Notes: a model not told the origin generated them from the sequence alone. Shown: positions 7,436 through 15,552, counted from the stretch's first letter. The stretch: DNA of 29,215 nucleotides from DATAYA01 sp036272815 (GCA_036272815.1 DATAYA010000098.1:1-29215); one strand, 5' to 3'. Made by a program: numbers and translations.

Positions 7436-7472
7436 CGGGTTAATCGCGGCGCCGCAACAGTTTGTTAACCCG
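7436..7472. promoter_or_regulatory. Inverted repeat in the divergent flagellar promoter region
   Basis: CGGGTTAA (7436-7443) and TTAACCCG (7465-7472) are perfect 8-bp arms with a 21-bp spacer, centred between flgB and the divergent plus-strand genes. The right arm contains GTTAAC. CtrA, which regulates flagellar genes in many alphaproteobacteria, binds TTAA-N7-TTAA; the half-site matches but the spacing does not. A dimeric regulator controlling both directions is a reasonable inference. Confidence 0.5.
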
Positions 7473-7492
7473 CGCCTGCTGCACTGTCGAGC

Positions 7493-7843
7493 ATGCATGG
7501 TGCGACCGCAGAACCCGTCGCTTGCGCGCCCTCGGCGCCCGCCGGCAACCCGGCTCTCTTCGCGGCTGAGCAATGGGTGGAGGAATTGCGTGCCCTCCTC
7601 GTGGTCTCGCTCGCGCTGGCGGAGGCCGGGCGGCCGCTCGACCTCGCGGGCCTCGACGCCGCCACCGGGCGGCTCTGCGCGGCCGTCCTCGATCTCGGGC
7701 CGGAGCTGGGCCGCCGCCTGCGCCCGCGCATGGTCGCACTGCTGGAGGCGATTGGGCCGCTCGAGGCCGCGATCCGCGCCGCGCCGCCGCCCGGCCTCGC
7801 CCAACCCGCTGCCCGCTACCGGACGCAGAACGCTCCGGACTGA
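7493..7843 (+). CDS. Hypothetical protein in the flagellar locus
   Basis: A 116-aa protein not recognised from any family. It starts at ATG 7493, 89 bp from flgB on the opposite strand, and is followed after 39 bp by the fliO-like gene, so it probably leads the plus-strand flagellar transcript. The body (residues 25-95) is alanine/leucine-rich and predicted helical (WVEELRALLVVSLALAEAG, then LRPRMVALLEAIGPLEAAI), with a proline/alanine-rich tail. There is no clear signal peptide or membrane segment. Size, helicity and position would suit a small export chaperone or flagellar assembly factor, but no motif supports this. The reading frame is credible from position and divergent arrangement. Confidence 0.6.
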   Translation: MHGATAEPVACAPSAPAGNPALFAAEQWVEELRALLVVSLALAEAGRPLDLAGLDAATGRLCAAVLDLGPELGRRLRPRMVALLEAIGPLEAAIRAAPPPGLAQPAARYRTQNAPD

Positions 7844-7882
7844 TCCGCCGCCCTCCCGTGACACTCGGCAAAAGGCCGCGTC

Positions 7883-8173
7883 ATGACCTCGCTCTCGCTG
7901 CTCACGATGCCGGCCGCGCTGGTTGCCGTCCTGGCTCTGATCCTGCTTGCCGCACGGGTCGTGCGGGCCGGCGGCTTCGCACCGCGGGCCGGCGCCCCGC
8001 GTCGCATCAAAGTGCTGGAGACCACCGCGCTCGATCAGCGGCGGCGCCTCCATCTCGTGCACTGCGAGGGCCGTTCGCTGCTGCTCCTGACCGGCGGCGC
8101 GCAGGACGCGTTGCTCGGCTGGCTTCCCGAACTGCCGCCGGATAGCCGGCCGGGAGATCGGGAAACGCCATGA
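7883..8173 (+). CDS. fliO: Flagellar biosynthetic protein FliO-like
   Basis: A 96-aa protein with one N-terminal membrane segment (about residues 8-28, MPAALVAVLALILLAARVV) and a small cytoplasmic domain containing RRIKVLETTALDQRRRLHLVHCEGRSLLLLTGG, the recognisable FliO core. FliO assists assembly of the FliP ring of the flagellar export gate. The stop overlaps the fliP start by 4 bp (ATGA), supporting both assignment and coupling. FliO is poorly conserved in sequence, so the call rests on topology, the core motif and adjacency to fliP. Confidence 0.85.
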   Translation: MTSLSLLTMPAALVAVLALILLAARVVRAGGFAPRAGAPRRIKVLETTALDQRRRLHLVHCEGRSLLLLTGGAQDALLGWLPELPPDSRPGDRETP

Positions 8174-8934
8174 GGATCGTGCGCCATTTGCCGCTGCTGC
8201 TGGCGCTGGCGGCGCTGCTGGCGGCCGCCCTGCTGCTGCCCTCGCTGGCCCACGCGCAGTCGGTCAGCATCGACCTGGGCCATGCCGGTGCCCCGGGCGC
8301 GACCAGCCGCCTGGTGCAGCTCACCGCGCTGGTCACGGCACTCTCGCTGGCGCCGAGCCTGCTGGTGATGCTGACCGCCTTCACCCGCATCATCATCGTG
8401 CTCTCCTTGCTGCGCAGCGCCCTTGGCCTGCAATCAACGCCGCCGAACCTGGTGCTGATCGGGCTCGCGCTGTTCCTGACGTACTACGTGATGGCACCGG
8501 TGCTGGATCAGGCCTGGGCCGGGGGATTGCTGCCGATGTCGCAGGGCCGGGTCGGCGACCTCGCTGGGCTTGAGGCGGCGGCGGAGCCGTTCCGGCATTT
8601 CATGGCGACCAATGCTCGGCCGGCCGATCTGCGGCTGTTCGTCGATCTCGCGCATCTTCCGGTGCCGGACGCGCCCGAGGCGACGCCGTGGCGGGCGCTG
8701 ATCCCGGCCTTCATGGTGGGCGAGTTGCGGCGCGCGTTCGAGATGGGCTTCCTGCTCTACCTGCCGTTCATCGTCATCGACCTCGTGGTTGCCAGCGTGC
8801 TGATGTCGCTCGGCATGATGATGCTGCCGCCGAACGCGGTGGCGCTGCCGTTCAAGCTGATCTTCTTCGTGCTGGTGGATGGCTGGCGGTTGGTGGCGGG
8901 CAGCCTGGTGCAGAGCTTCGTGCCACATGCCTGA
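8170..8934 (+). CDS. fliP: Flagellar biosynthetic protein FliP
   Basis: A 254-aa export-gate subunit. It has a cleavable signal peptide (about residues 1-34, ending LPSLAHA), then the family signature FTRIIIVLSLLRSALGLQSTPPNLVLIGLALFLT, a periplasmic loop, and the C-terminal segment FEMGFLLYLPFIVIDLVVASVLMSLGMMMLPP. Five FliP copies form the gate ring with FliQ and FliR. Length and hydrophobic profile are typical. Start ATG at 8170 lies within the end of the fliO-like gene. In this genome fliP is separated from fliQ and fliR, which lie on the divergent transcript. Confidence 0.97.
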   Translation: MRIVRHLPLLLALAALLAAALLLPSLAHAQSVSIDLGHAGAPGATSRLVQLTALVTALSLAPSLLVMLTAFTRIIIVLSLLRSALGLQSTPPNLVLIGLALFLTYYVMAPVLDQAWAGGLLPMSQGRVGDLAGLEAAAEPFRHFMATNARPADLRLFVDLAHLPVPDAPEATPWRALIPAFMVGELRRAFEMGFLLYLPFIVIDLVVASVLMSLGMMMLPPNAVALPFKLIFFVLVDGWRLVAGSLVQSFVPHA

Positions 8935-9026
8935 GGCACGGAAGGCGATCCGGCACGGGTACGGGGTTGACACGATCCGGCTTGCGTCCGAGACGGGCGG
9001 ATCGGTGTGGGGAGACTGTTCGCGTG

Positions 9027-9137
9027 ATGCTGCGCCTTGTGCTTCTGCTCACCCTCGGCGCGATGCTGGGGGCCTGCCAGTACCAATCGGGTCCACCCAA
9101 CCAGACCCTCGCTCCGGGCGCGCAGCGTCCCGCCTGA
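9027..9137 (+). CDS. 36-aa predicted lipoprotein
   Basis: A very small gene encoding 36 residues. An N-terminal hydrophobic signal (MLRLVLLLTLGAMLGAC) ends in a lipobox (LGAC, Cys17), followed by a 19-residue polar, proline-rich tail with no fold expected. GTG at 9024, adjacent and in frame, is an alternative start. It lies 92 bp downstream of fliP and 36 bp upstream of another lipoprotein gene on the same strand. The class-II signal peptide makes a real gene likely despite the size; small lipoproteins of this kind are often missed in annotation. Function unknown. Confidence 0.6.
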   Translation: MLRLVLLLTLGAMLGACQYQSGPPNQTLAPGAQRPA

Positions 9138-9173
9138 AGCGGCATCCAAGCCGAGGATGTCCCCGACCTCGCG

Positions 9174-9629
9174 ATGCCGGTGACCGGGCGCCGGCCAGCG
9201 ATCGCCTTGTTTGCCTGCCTGCTCGCCGCCGGCTGCGCTGCGCCCTCGGCGGCGCCCGTGCTGCCGCCCGGATGGACCGTGCTGCTGAACCCGCGCCCGC
9301 TCGCCGATGTGCAGAGCGGCGGAGGCGGCCAGGGCACGATCGCCTATGGCGGCCACGTGGTGCCTTTCCGCACCGGTGGCCTTGGCGTCTATGGCGCGCA
9401 GGTGGCGCTGATCGCGGCCATCGGGCGCGTGCAGGGGCTGGCCCGTTTGGCGGATTTCGCCGGGCGCTATCGCGCGGATGGCGCCGCCTTCGACCCGAGG
9501 ACCGATACGAACGACCTGATCCTGCGCAACCAGAACGGGGTCCGGTTGCATCTGCGCGCGGTCGATCCGGGAACGCAGATGCCGCGGCTGGGCGGCGACG
9601 CGCTCGACATCACGCTCGGGTCGTCCTGA
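9174..9629 (+). CDS. Predicted lipoprotein of unknown function
   Basis: A 151-aa protein with a lipoprotein signal peptide: two Arg (residues 6-7), a hydrophobic core, and lipobox LAAGC with Cys21 as the lipidation site. The mature part has a beta-rich look with a glycine-rich segment (GTIAYGGHVVPFRTGGLGVYG, residues 54-74) and a C-terminal NQNGVRLHLRA...GGDALDITL stretch. I have a vague impression of similar small alphaproteobacterial exported proteins but cannot name a family. It probably sits in the outer membrane or periplasmic leaflet. ATG at 9174 is used; GTG at 9180 also keeps the lipobox. It follows the 36-aa lipoprotein and converges on the ggt-like gene with a 22-bp gap. Confidence 0.7.
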   Translation: MPVTGRRPAIALFACLLAAGCAAPSAAPVLPPGWTVLLNPRPLADVQSGGGGQGTIAYGGHVVPFRTGGLGVYGAQVALIAAIGRVQGLARLADFAGRYRADGAAFDPRTDTNDLILRNQNGVRLHLRAVDPGTQMPRLGGDALDITLGSS

Positions 9630-9651
9630 GCCGTTCCTGCGCCCAAGCCGG

Positions 9652-11274
9652 TCAGTAGGCGGCGGCCCAGCCATCCCGCCGCGTATCCGAGGCCGCCATC
9701 CGCACCCCGTTCGGCATCACCCGGATCGCCTGCATCGCGCACGGTCCTTCGAGATGCCCGACCTGCTTGAGGACGTGGCCGCGCCGCGCGAGCCCGGCCA
9801 GCACGGCCTCGCCCGCGTCGCGCTCGATGGTCAGGGCGGCATCGCCGTCATGTGGCCAGTTCGCGCCCTGTCCGGCCTGGCTGCTGGTCCAGCGCGGCAG
9901 CTCGATCGCCGTCTGTGGGTCGAGGCCGAGATCGGTCATCGCAGTCAGCACCTGCACATTCACCTGCACCTGGTTGTCCGCCCCCGGCGTCCCGAGCACC
10001 CCCCACAGCGCGCCGTCGCGGAACACCATCGGCGCGTTCATCGTGTGGCGCACGCGCTTGCCCGGTTGCAGCCGGTTGGGGTGATGCGGGTCGAGGTGCC
10101 AATAGGCCATGCGGTTGTTGAGCAGCACGCCGGTATTGCCCGCCGTGACGCCCGATCCGAAGGCCGAGTTCAGGCTCTGGATGCCGGAGACGGCATTGCC
10201 CTCCGCGTCCACCACGCAGAAATAGGTGGTGTCGCCGGCCGCGTGCTCCGGCAGCCGCAGCGTCACGTCCGACGCGCGATCGAGCGAGATCGAGGCCGCG
10301 TGCTCTGCCGTCACCCCATCGGACAGCAGACGCACGATCGGTATCGTCTCGAAGCGCGGGTCGCTGCCGTGGCGCTCCCGGTCGAGGAAGGCGCGCTTCT
10401 TGGCCTCGACCATGACGTGCACGCGCTCGGCCGGCGAGAGTGCGGCGAGGTCGAAATGCGCCAGGATACCGAGCATTTGCAGCATCACGAACCCGGTCGA
10501 GTTCGGCGGCGTCTGCCGCACCTCGAAGCCGCGATAGCGGATCGAGATCGGCGTCTGCACCTCCGCCTCGAGGCCGGCGAGGTCGGCGGCGGAGACCAGC
10601 GCGCCCGCCGCCTCCAGCCCTGCCGCGAGCCGGCGCGCGAGTGCCCCGCGATAGAACGTCTCCGGCCCCTCCGCCGCGATCGCCTCCAGTGTCGCCGCGA
10701 GGTCGGGCTGGCGGATCAGGGCTGCCAGCCCGGGCGCCGCGGCGTCGTCGAGGAACACTGCGCGGCTGCGCGGGTCGGCGGCGAGGCGCGGCTGATTGTC
10801 GGTCGCGAAGTGGCGGTAGCCGTGCGTTGCGGCAAACCCTTCGCGCGCATGTCCGATTGCGGCTGCGGCCAGCGTCGCCCAGGCGCGTCGCCCATGTGCG
10901 GCGTGCATTGCGCCGAGCGCCGCGAGCGAGCCCGGCACCGACACGCTGCGCGGGCCGTCGACCGCCATCCCGTCCGGGAACGCGGCCGGCGTCGCGGCCA
11001 GCGGCGCCGGGCCGGTGCCGTTGTAGACCAGTGCCGCCCCGGTTGCGGCGACATGGACGTGGTAGAACCCGTCGCCGCCGAGGCCCGACATCATCGGCTC
11101 GACCACGCCGAGCGCCAGCGAGATCGCGACCGCCGCGTCGATCGCGTTGCCGCCGGCGCGCAGCGCATCCAGCCCCGCCTGCGTCGCCAGCGGGTGGTTG
11201 GCGCCGACGGCCCCGCTTCGGCCCATGATGAGCGGGCGATGGCCGCGCGGGCGCGGATACATCGTCGGATCCAT
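9652..11274 (-). CDS. Gamma-glutamyltransferase family Ntn-hydrolase
   Basis: A 540-aa member of the GGT family, autocatalytically processed into large and small subunits with Thr as the new N-terminal nucleophile. The processing site is in GDTTYFCVVDAEGNAV, with the predicted nucleophile T349; LNSAFGSGVTAGNTGVLLNNRM follows as in classical GGT. The large-subunit signature NAIDAAVAISLALGVVEPMMSGLGGDG is present. The classical PLSSM segment that binds the gamma-glutamyl group is replaced by RHTMN, and GSPGG by GTPGA, so true gamma-glutamyl specificity is doubtful. No signal peptide, so cytoplasmic, unlike the periplasmic E. coli enzyme. Start ATG at 11274 overlaps the binding-protein stop by 1 base (TAATG). 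It is the last gene of the peptide-importer operon. Confidence 0.88.
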   Translation of the reverse strand: MDPTMYPRPRGHRPLIMGRSGAVGANHPLATQAGLDALRAGGNAIDAAVAISLALGVVEPMMSGLGGDGFYHVHVAATGAALVYNGTGPAPLAATPAAFPDGMAVDGPRSVSVPGSLAALGAMHAAHGRRAWATLAAAAIGHAREGFAATHGYRHFATDNQPRLAADPRSRAVFLDDAAAPGLAALIRQPDLAATLEAIAAEGPETFYRGALARRLAAGLEAAGALVSAADLAGLEAEVQTPISIRYRGFEVRQTPPNSTGFVMLQMLGILAHFDLAALSPAERVHVMVEAKKRAFLDRERHGSDPRFETIPIVRLLSDGVTAEHAASISLDRASDVTLRLPEHAAGDTTYFCVVDAEGNAVSGIQSLNSAFGSGVTAGNTGVLLNNRMAYWHLDPHHPNRLQPGKRVRHTMNAPMVFRDGALWGVLGTPGADNQVQVNVQVLTAMTDLGLDPQTAIELPRWTSSQAGQGANWPHDGDAALTIERDAGEAVLAGLARRGHVLKQVGHLEGPCAMQAIRVMPNGVRMAASDTRRDGWAAAY

Positions 11275-12788
11275 TATGCCCACCTGCAGAGATAGAAGCG
11301 CGGCAGCTCGTCGGGGAACGGGGTGAAGACCAGATTCTTGGCGAACGCGTACTGCGTGACGGAGGTGTACAGCGGCAGCCAGTAGGCCTGCTCGGTGATG
11401 CGCTTGATCGCCGAGGCGTAATGCTGGAGGCGCTGGTTCGGGTCCATCACCAGGCCGCCCTGCTTCACGTCGTGCTCCACCTGCGGGTCGCGCGCATAGT
11501 CGTTCGGTCCACCGGCGAAGTAATACGGCAGGATTGCCGAGACGTCGTTGATCGAATAGCTGCCCCATGTCCCGCCGTTGATCGGCGTCTCGCCGGCCAT
11601 CACCTTCTGGATCTCGGCGCCGACCTGAAGCTGCTGGATATTGAGGTTGATGCCGACCACCTTCAGGTAGTTCTGGATGGCGGCGCTGAACGCGGGCAGC
11701 AGATACGTCACGAGCGTCGTCGAGAAGCCGTTCGGGAAGCCGGCCTCGGCCAGAAGCTGCCTCGCCTGTTTGGGATCATAGGCGTAGTCCACGGCCGTCT
11801 TCGCATCGCAGCCGAATTGCGTCGGGTAGCACGGCGTCGCAACGGGATGGCTGTCGCCCTGCACGAGGTCGTGCGCGATGGCGTTGCGGTCGATCGCGTG
11901 GAAGATCGCCTGCCGCACCTTCTGCTTGGTGAGCGGGTTGTCCTTGCCCGTGCGGCCCGCCGCGTCGAGCTGCAAGTAGCCGAGCCGCATCGATCCGGCC
12001 CGGATCGCCGTCTTGCCAGGGAGTGCCTTGAGGTTGTCGAACTGGTCCGGGTTGTACTGCCAGATCCAGTCGGCCTGGCCGCTGATGAAGGCGGTGAGCT
12101 CGCCGGCCGCGTCGAGCACCTCGTTGATCCGCAGATACTTGATCGCGGGGCGGCCCTTCGGGCTCTCCTTGTAGTAGCCCTCGAACCGCTCGAGCGCGAT
12201 CTCGCTGGAGCCGTTGATGCGGGTGATGCGGTACGGCCCGGTGCCGATCGGCTTCTGCGAATACCCGGCCCCTCCCACCTTCTCGCGATATGCCTTCGGA
12301 TAGATCGGCAGCACCATCGCGAAATATTCGATCGCCGCTGGAAACACGGTCTTCAGCTTCACCCGCACCTTGTGGTCGCCGAGCTTCTGCGCGCCCGCGA
12401 TGAAGCCGAAATTGCTCGGCACCGAGACCTTCGGGTCGGTCATGATGGCCTGCAACGTATAGACCACGTCGTCGGCCGTGAACGGATCGCCGTTGTGGAA
12501 CTTCACGCCCTCGCGCAACGTGAAATCGAGCGTGGTCGGATCGGTGAACTGCCACGACGTCGCCAGCGCCGGCACGTTCTTGAAGGTGTGCGGATCGCGA
12601 TAGACCAGCGTGTCCCAGGCCTCGTGCGCGACGATCAGCCCGGTGCGTAGGCTGTTGCGGTAGGGATCGACGTCGGGAATGGCATCGCGCCAGGTGACGC
12701 GCAGCGTGTCGCTGGATTTCTGCGCCCGCGCGCCGCGGCCGATCGCCGCACTGGCCGCCAGCGTGCCGAGGAAGATGCGCCGCTTCAT
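11274..12788 (-). CDS. ABC transporter substrate-binding protein, family 5 (peptide/dipeptide type)
   Basis: A 504-aa periplasmic binding protein of the SBP_bac_5 group (DppA/OppA/GsiB type). The signal peptide (residues 1-22, MKRRIFLGTLAASAAIGRGARA) has a twin-arginine-like start and an alanine-rich cleavage region. Conserved family segments follow: LATSWQFTDPTTLDFTLREGVKFHNGDPFTADDVVYTL (about 75-112) and GTGPYRI near residue 180. It captures the substrate for the adjacent permease/ATPase genes. Start ATG at 12788 is supported by AGGAGA (minus strand, 12794-12799). It lies 30 bp after the second ATPase gene and is coupled to the GGT-family gene. Ligand not predictable; peptides or glutathione-like compounds fit the context. 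Confidence 0.92.
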   Translation of the reverse strand: MKRRIFLGTLAASAAIGRGARAQKSSDTLRVTWRDAIPDVDPYRNSLRTGLIVAHEAWDTLVYRDPHTFKNVPALATSWQFTDPTTLDFTLREGVKFHNGDPFTADDVVYTLQAIMTDPKVSVPSNFGFIAGAQKLGDHKVRVKLKTVFPAAIEYFAMVLPIYPKAYREKVGGAGYSQKPIGTGPYRITRINGSSEIALERFEGYYKESPKGRPAIKYLRINEVLDAAGELTAFISGQADWIWQYNPDQFDNLKALPGKTAIRAGSMRLGYLQLDAAGRTGKDNPLTKQKVRQAIFHAIDRNAIAHDLVQGDSHPVATPCYPTQFGCDAKTAVDYAYDPKQARQLLAEAGFPNGFSTTLVTYLLPAFSAAIQNYLKVVGINLNIQQLQVGAEIQKVMAGETPINGGTWGSYSINDVSAILPYYFAGGPNDYARDPQVEHDVKQGGLVMDPNQRLQHYASAIKRITEQAYWLPLYTSVTQYAFAKNLVFTPFPDELPRFYLCRWA

Positions 12789-12818
12789 CGTTGTCTCCTG
12801 TGACCCGTGCCGGCAACC

Positions 12819-13757
12819 TTATGCGCGTGCGAGATGACATTCCACTGCCTCGCGCGCCGGCGCCTCGATGCGGCAGCGGTCGACCGCAATCGGGCAGCGC
12901 GGATGGAAGCGGCAGCCCTCGGGGATGTGCGCGGGGTCGGGATAGCCCTCACCCAATGCCACGTCGGGCAAGCCAAGCCCCGGCTCCGGCGTCAGCACCG
13001 AGGCGAGGAGGGCGCGCGTGTAGGGATGCCGCGGCGTGCGGAACACCGCGTCCGCTTCCCGGTGCTCGACGATGCGGCCGAGATACATCACCGCGACCTC
13101 GTCGGCGACGTGCTCGACCACCGCGAGGTTGTGGCTGATGAAGACCAGTGTCAGGTTGAACGCCTCGCGCAGATCGGCCAGCAGATTGAGGATCTGCGCC
13201 TGCACCGACACGTCGAGTGCGGAGGTCGGCTCGTCGCAGATCAGGATGCGCGGCTCGATCAGCAGCGCGCGCGCGATCGCACCCCGCTGGCGCTGGCCGC
13301 CTGAGAGCTGCGCGGGGTAGCGCGCCGCCATGTCCGGCCCGAGGCCGACGCGCGCGAGCATCGCCGCGACGCGCTCACGCCGTTCGGCGCGGCCGACGCC
13401 GCCGGCTGCGATCAGCGGCAGCGCCACGATGTCGGCGACGCGCCGGCGCGGGTTGAGCGAACTCATCGGGTCCTGGAACACTGGCTGGATCAGCCGCGCG
13501 CGTTCCCGCCGATCCATCGCCGCGAGCGAGCGCCCGTCGATCCGGACCGTGCCGGACGAGGCCGGCAGCAAGCCCAGCAGGATGCGCGCGAGGGTAGATT
13601 TGCCACACCCGGATTCGCCCACGATTGCCAGCGCCCGGCCCGCCGCCACGGAAAGCGACACGTCGTCCACCGCGATCACGCGCCGCGGATTGGCAAACGT
13701 GCCGCCGCTCTGCTCGAAGATGCGCGACAGACCGATCGTCTCGACCGCGAGCGTCAT
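12819..13757 (-). CDS. Peptide ABC transporter ATP-binding protein (DppF/OppF type)
   Basis: A 312-aa ATPase subunit. Walker A GESGCGKST is at about residues 47-55, the signature is LSGGQRQRGAIARAL, Walker B is ILICDEPTSALDV, and the H-loop is FISHNLAVV. The C-terminal oligopeptide-transporter extension has the Cys-containing GCRFHPRCPIAVDRC segment typical of Dpp/Opp ATPases. Start ATG at 13757 overlaps the preceding ATPase gene's stop by 4 bp (ATGA). It pairs with the DppD-type subunit to drive the importer, at the inner face of the cytoplasmic membrane. Confidence 0.94.
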   Translation of the reverse strand: MTLAVETIGLSRIFEQSGGTFANPRRVIAVDDVSLSVAAGRALAIVGESGCGKSTLARILLGLLPASSGTVRIDGRSLAAMDRRERARLIQPVFQDPMSSLNPRRRVADIVALPLIAAGGVGRAERRERVAAMLARVGLGPDMAARYPAQLSGGQRQRGAIARALLIEPRILICDEPTSALDVSVQAQILNLLADLREAFNLTLVFISHNLAVVEHVADEVAVMYLGRIVEHREADAVFRTPRHPYTRALLASVLTPEPGLGLPDVALGEGYPDPAHIPEGCRFHPRCPIAVDRCRIEAPAREAVECHLARA

Positions 13758-14719
13758 GCCGCCGCGTGCCAGTCGGCATCGAGCCGGCAGCGATAGGCGT
13801 GCGCGTCGGAGGTGTGGCGCAGGGGTGCCGCTTGCGCGCAGGCCGTGACCGCGTGGTCGCAGCGGTCGCGGAACGCGCAGCCCGCGAAACCCGGCGCGAT
13901 GTGCGGCACCGTGCCCCGGATACTGCCGAGCCGCTCGCCGCGCCGCACCTTTCCCGGCACCGGGATCGAGGCCAGCAGGCCGCGCGTGTAGGGATGCGTC
14001 GGCCGCGCGAACAACGCGGCCGCCGGCGCCTGCTCGACGATCTCGCCCGCATACATAACCGAGACGCGGTGGGCCACGCGCGCGACGACGCCGAGATCGT
14101 GCGTGATGAGCAGCATGGCGAGGCCAAGGTCGCGCTGGATTTCCGCGAGCAGCCGGAGGATCTGCGCCTGCACGGTGACGTCGAGCGCCGTGGTGGGTTC
14201 GTCGGCGATCAGCAGCTTCGGCTCGCACAGCAGCGCCATCGCGATCATCACCCGCTGGCGCAGGCCGCCGGAGAGCTGATGCGGGAACTGGCCGAGCCGC
14301 ATCGAGGCGGCACTCACGCCGACGCGGGTGAGCATGGCGGCGGATCGCTCGACTGCCTGGTTGCGCCGCAGCCCGCGATGGCGGCGCAGCACCTCCGTCA
14401 TCTGCGAGCCCACGGTGTAGGCCGGGTTGAGGCTGGTCATCGGCTCCTGGAAGATCATCGCCATCTGGTCACCGCGCAGCCGGGCCATGCCGCGTTCGGA
14501 GAGTGAAGCGATGTCGCTGCCGCCGAAGGCGATGCGCTCGGCGGAGCGATGCGCGTCCCGCGGCAGCAGGCCCATCAGCGCGAGTGCGGAGAGCGACTTG
14601 CCGCAGCCGGATTCGCCCACGATGCAATGCGTCTCGCCGGCGGCGACGCCGAGGCTGATGCCGCGCACGGCGTGCAGCGCCGGGAAGCGCACATGCAGGC
14701 CGGCCACTTCCAGCACCAT
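13754..14719 (-). CDS. Peptide ABC transporter ATP-binding protein (DppD/OppD type)
   Basis: A 321-aa ATPase subunit with Walker A GESGCGKS at residues 35-42, the Q-loop region MIFQEPMTSLNP, signature LSGGLRQRVMIAMAL, Walker B LLIADEPTTALDV and H-loop LLITHDLGVVA. The C-terminus carries the oligopeptide extension with GCAFRDRCDHAVTAC. Start ATG at 14719, two bases after the permease stop; it overlaps the next ATPase gene by 4 bp. Start choice follows the family, which begins a few residues before the first beta strand. Confidence 0.94.
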   Translation of the reverse strand: MVLEVAGLHVRFPALHAVRGISLGVAAGETHCIVGESGCGKSLSALALMGLLPRDAHRSAERIAFGGSDIASLSERGMARLRGDQMAMIFQEPMTSLNPAYTVGSQMTEVLRRHRGLRRNQAVERSAAMLTRVGVSAASMRLGQFPHQLSGGLRQRVMIAMALLCEPKLLIADEPTTALDVTVQAQILRLLAEIQRDLGLAMLLITHDLGVVARVAHRVSVMYAGEIVEQAPAAALFARPTHPYTRGLLASIPVPGKVRRGERLGSIRGTVPHIAPGFAGCAFRDRCDHAVTACAQAAPLRHTSDAHAYRCRLDADWHAAA

Positions 14720-14721
14720 GC

Positions 14722-15552
14722 TCACCGCTCGGTGCGCGCGCCCAGCGCGTCGCGCAAGCCGTCGCCGAGCAGGTTGATTCCGAGCACCAGCACCAGCAGC
14801 GCCAAACCGGGCAGCTCGATCACCCACGGCTTGAAGAACATGTAGTCCTTGGCTTCGGCGATCATCAGCCCCCAGGACGGCAGCGGCGGCGGCACGCCAA
14901 GGCCGAGGAAGGACAGCGCCGCCTCCAGCAGGATCGCGATCGCCATGTCGATCGTGGCGATGACGATGAGGTGGTGCGCGATGTTGGGCAGGATCTCGCG
15001 CAGAATGATCCAGAGGCGAGAACAGCCCGCGGCCCAGGCCGCGGATACGTAGTCGAGGGCGGCAACCTGGCGCGTCGCCGCCCGCGAGACCACCGCGAAG
15101 CGTTCCCACAGCAGCAAGCCCAGCGTCAGCATCACCACGAGAAGAGAACTGCCGATAAGCGACACCACCGTGAGCGCCACCAGGATCAGCGGGATCGCGA
15201 GCCGGCACGAGACGACGAACATCACGACGCGATCAAGGACGCCGCCGTAATAGCCGCCGAGCAGGCCGAGCGTGGTGCCGATCAGGCCGGACATCACCAC
15301 GGTCGACGCACCGATCATCATGGAGATGCGCGCGCCCAGGATCAGCCGCGAGAGATAGTCGCGGCCGAGCTGGTCGGTGCCGAGCAGGTGCGCCGTGGAG
15401 CCGCCTTTCATCCAGACCGGCGGGATGAATCGCGCTGCAAGGTTCTGCGAAAACGGGTCATGCGGCACCAGCAGCGGCGCCAAGATCGCAATGAAGGCGG
15501 CAACCCCGACGATCAGGCTGCCCACGGCCAGCGGCAGCCGCACCCGCATCAC
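14722..15552 (-). CDS. Peptide ABC transporter permease (DppC/OppC type)
   Basis: A 276-aa inner-membrane permease with an N-terminal membrane segment (about residues 8-28), the DppC-family segment HLLGTDQLGRDYLSRLILGARISMMIG, and the EAA coupling region containing LEAALSFLGLGVPPPLPSWGLMI. About six membrane helices are expected. The start is GTG at 15552 (GTGA overlap with the preceding permease stop) or the adjacent ATG at 15549. It forms the channel with the DppB-type partner. Confidence 0.93.
   Translation of the reverse strand: MMRVRLPLAVGSLIVGVAAFIAILAPLLVPHDPFSQNLAARFIPPVWMKGGSTAHLLGTDQLGRDYLSRLILGARISMMIGASTVVMSGLIGTTLGLLGGYYGGVLDRVVMFVVSCRLAIPLILVALTVVSLIGSSLLVVMLTLGLLLWERFAVVSRAATRQVAALDYVSAAWAAGCSRLWIILREILPNIAHHLIVIATIDMAIAILLEAALSFLGLGVPPPLPSWGLMIAEAKDYMFFKPWVIELPGLALLVLVLGINLLGDGLRDALGARTER

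Noticed and set aside
8967..8972. TTGACA box as a -35 element for the small lipoprotein genes
   Set aside because: No matching -10 element at 16-18 bp (GAGACG at the right distance), so a sigma-70 promoter is not supported.
9754..11295. 513-aa open frame antisense to the GGT-family gene
   Set aside because: Composition is His/Arg/Gln-rich with no domain; the minus strand encodes the GGT processing site.
11275..11568. 98-residue N-terminal extension of the GGT-family protein
   Set aside because: Lies wholly within the binding-protein gene in another frame and has no signal peptide or homology; ATG at 11274 coupled by TAATG is the better start.
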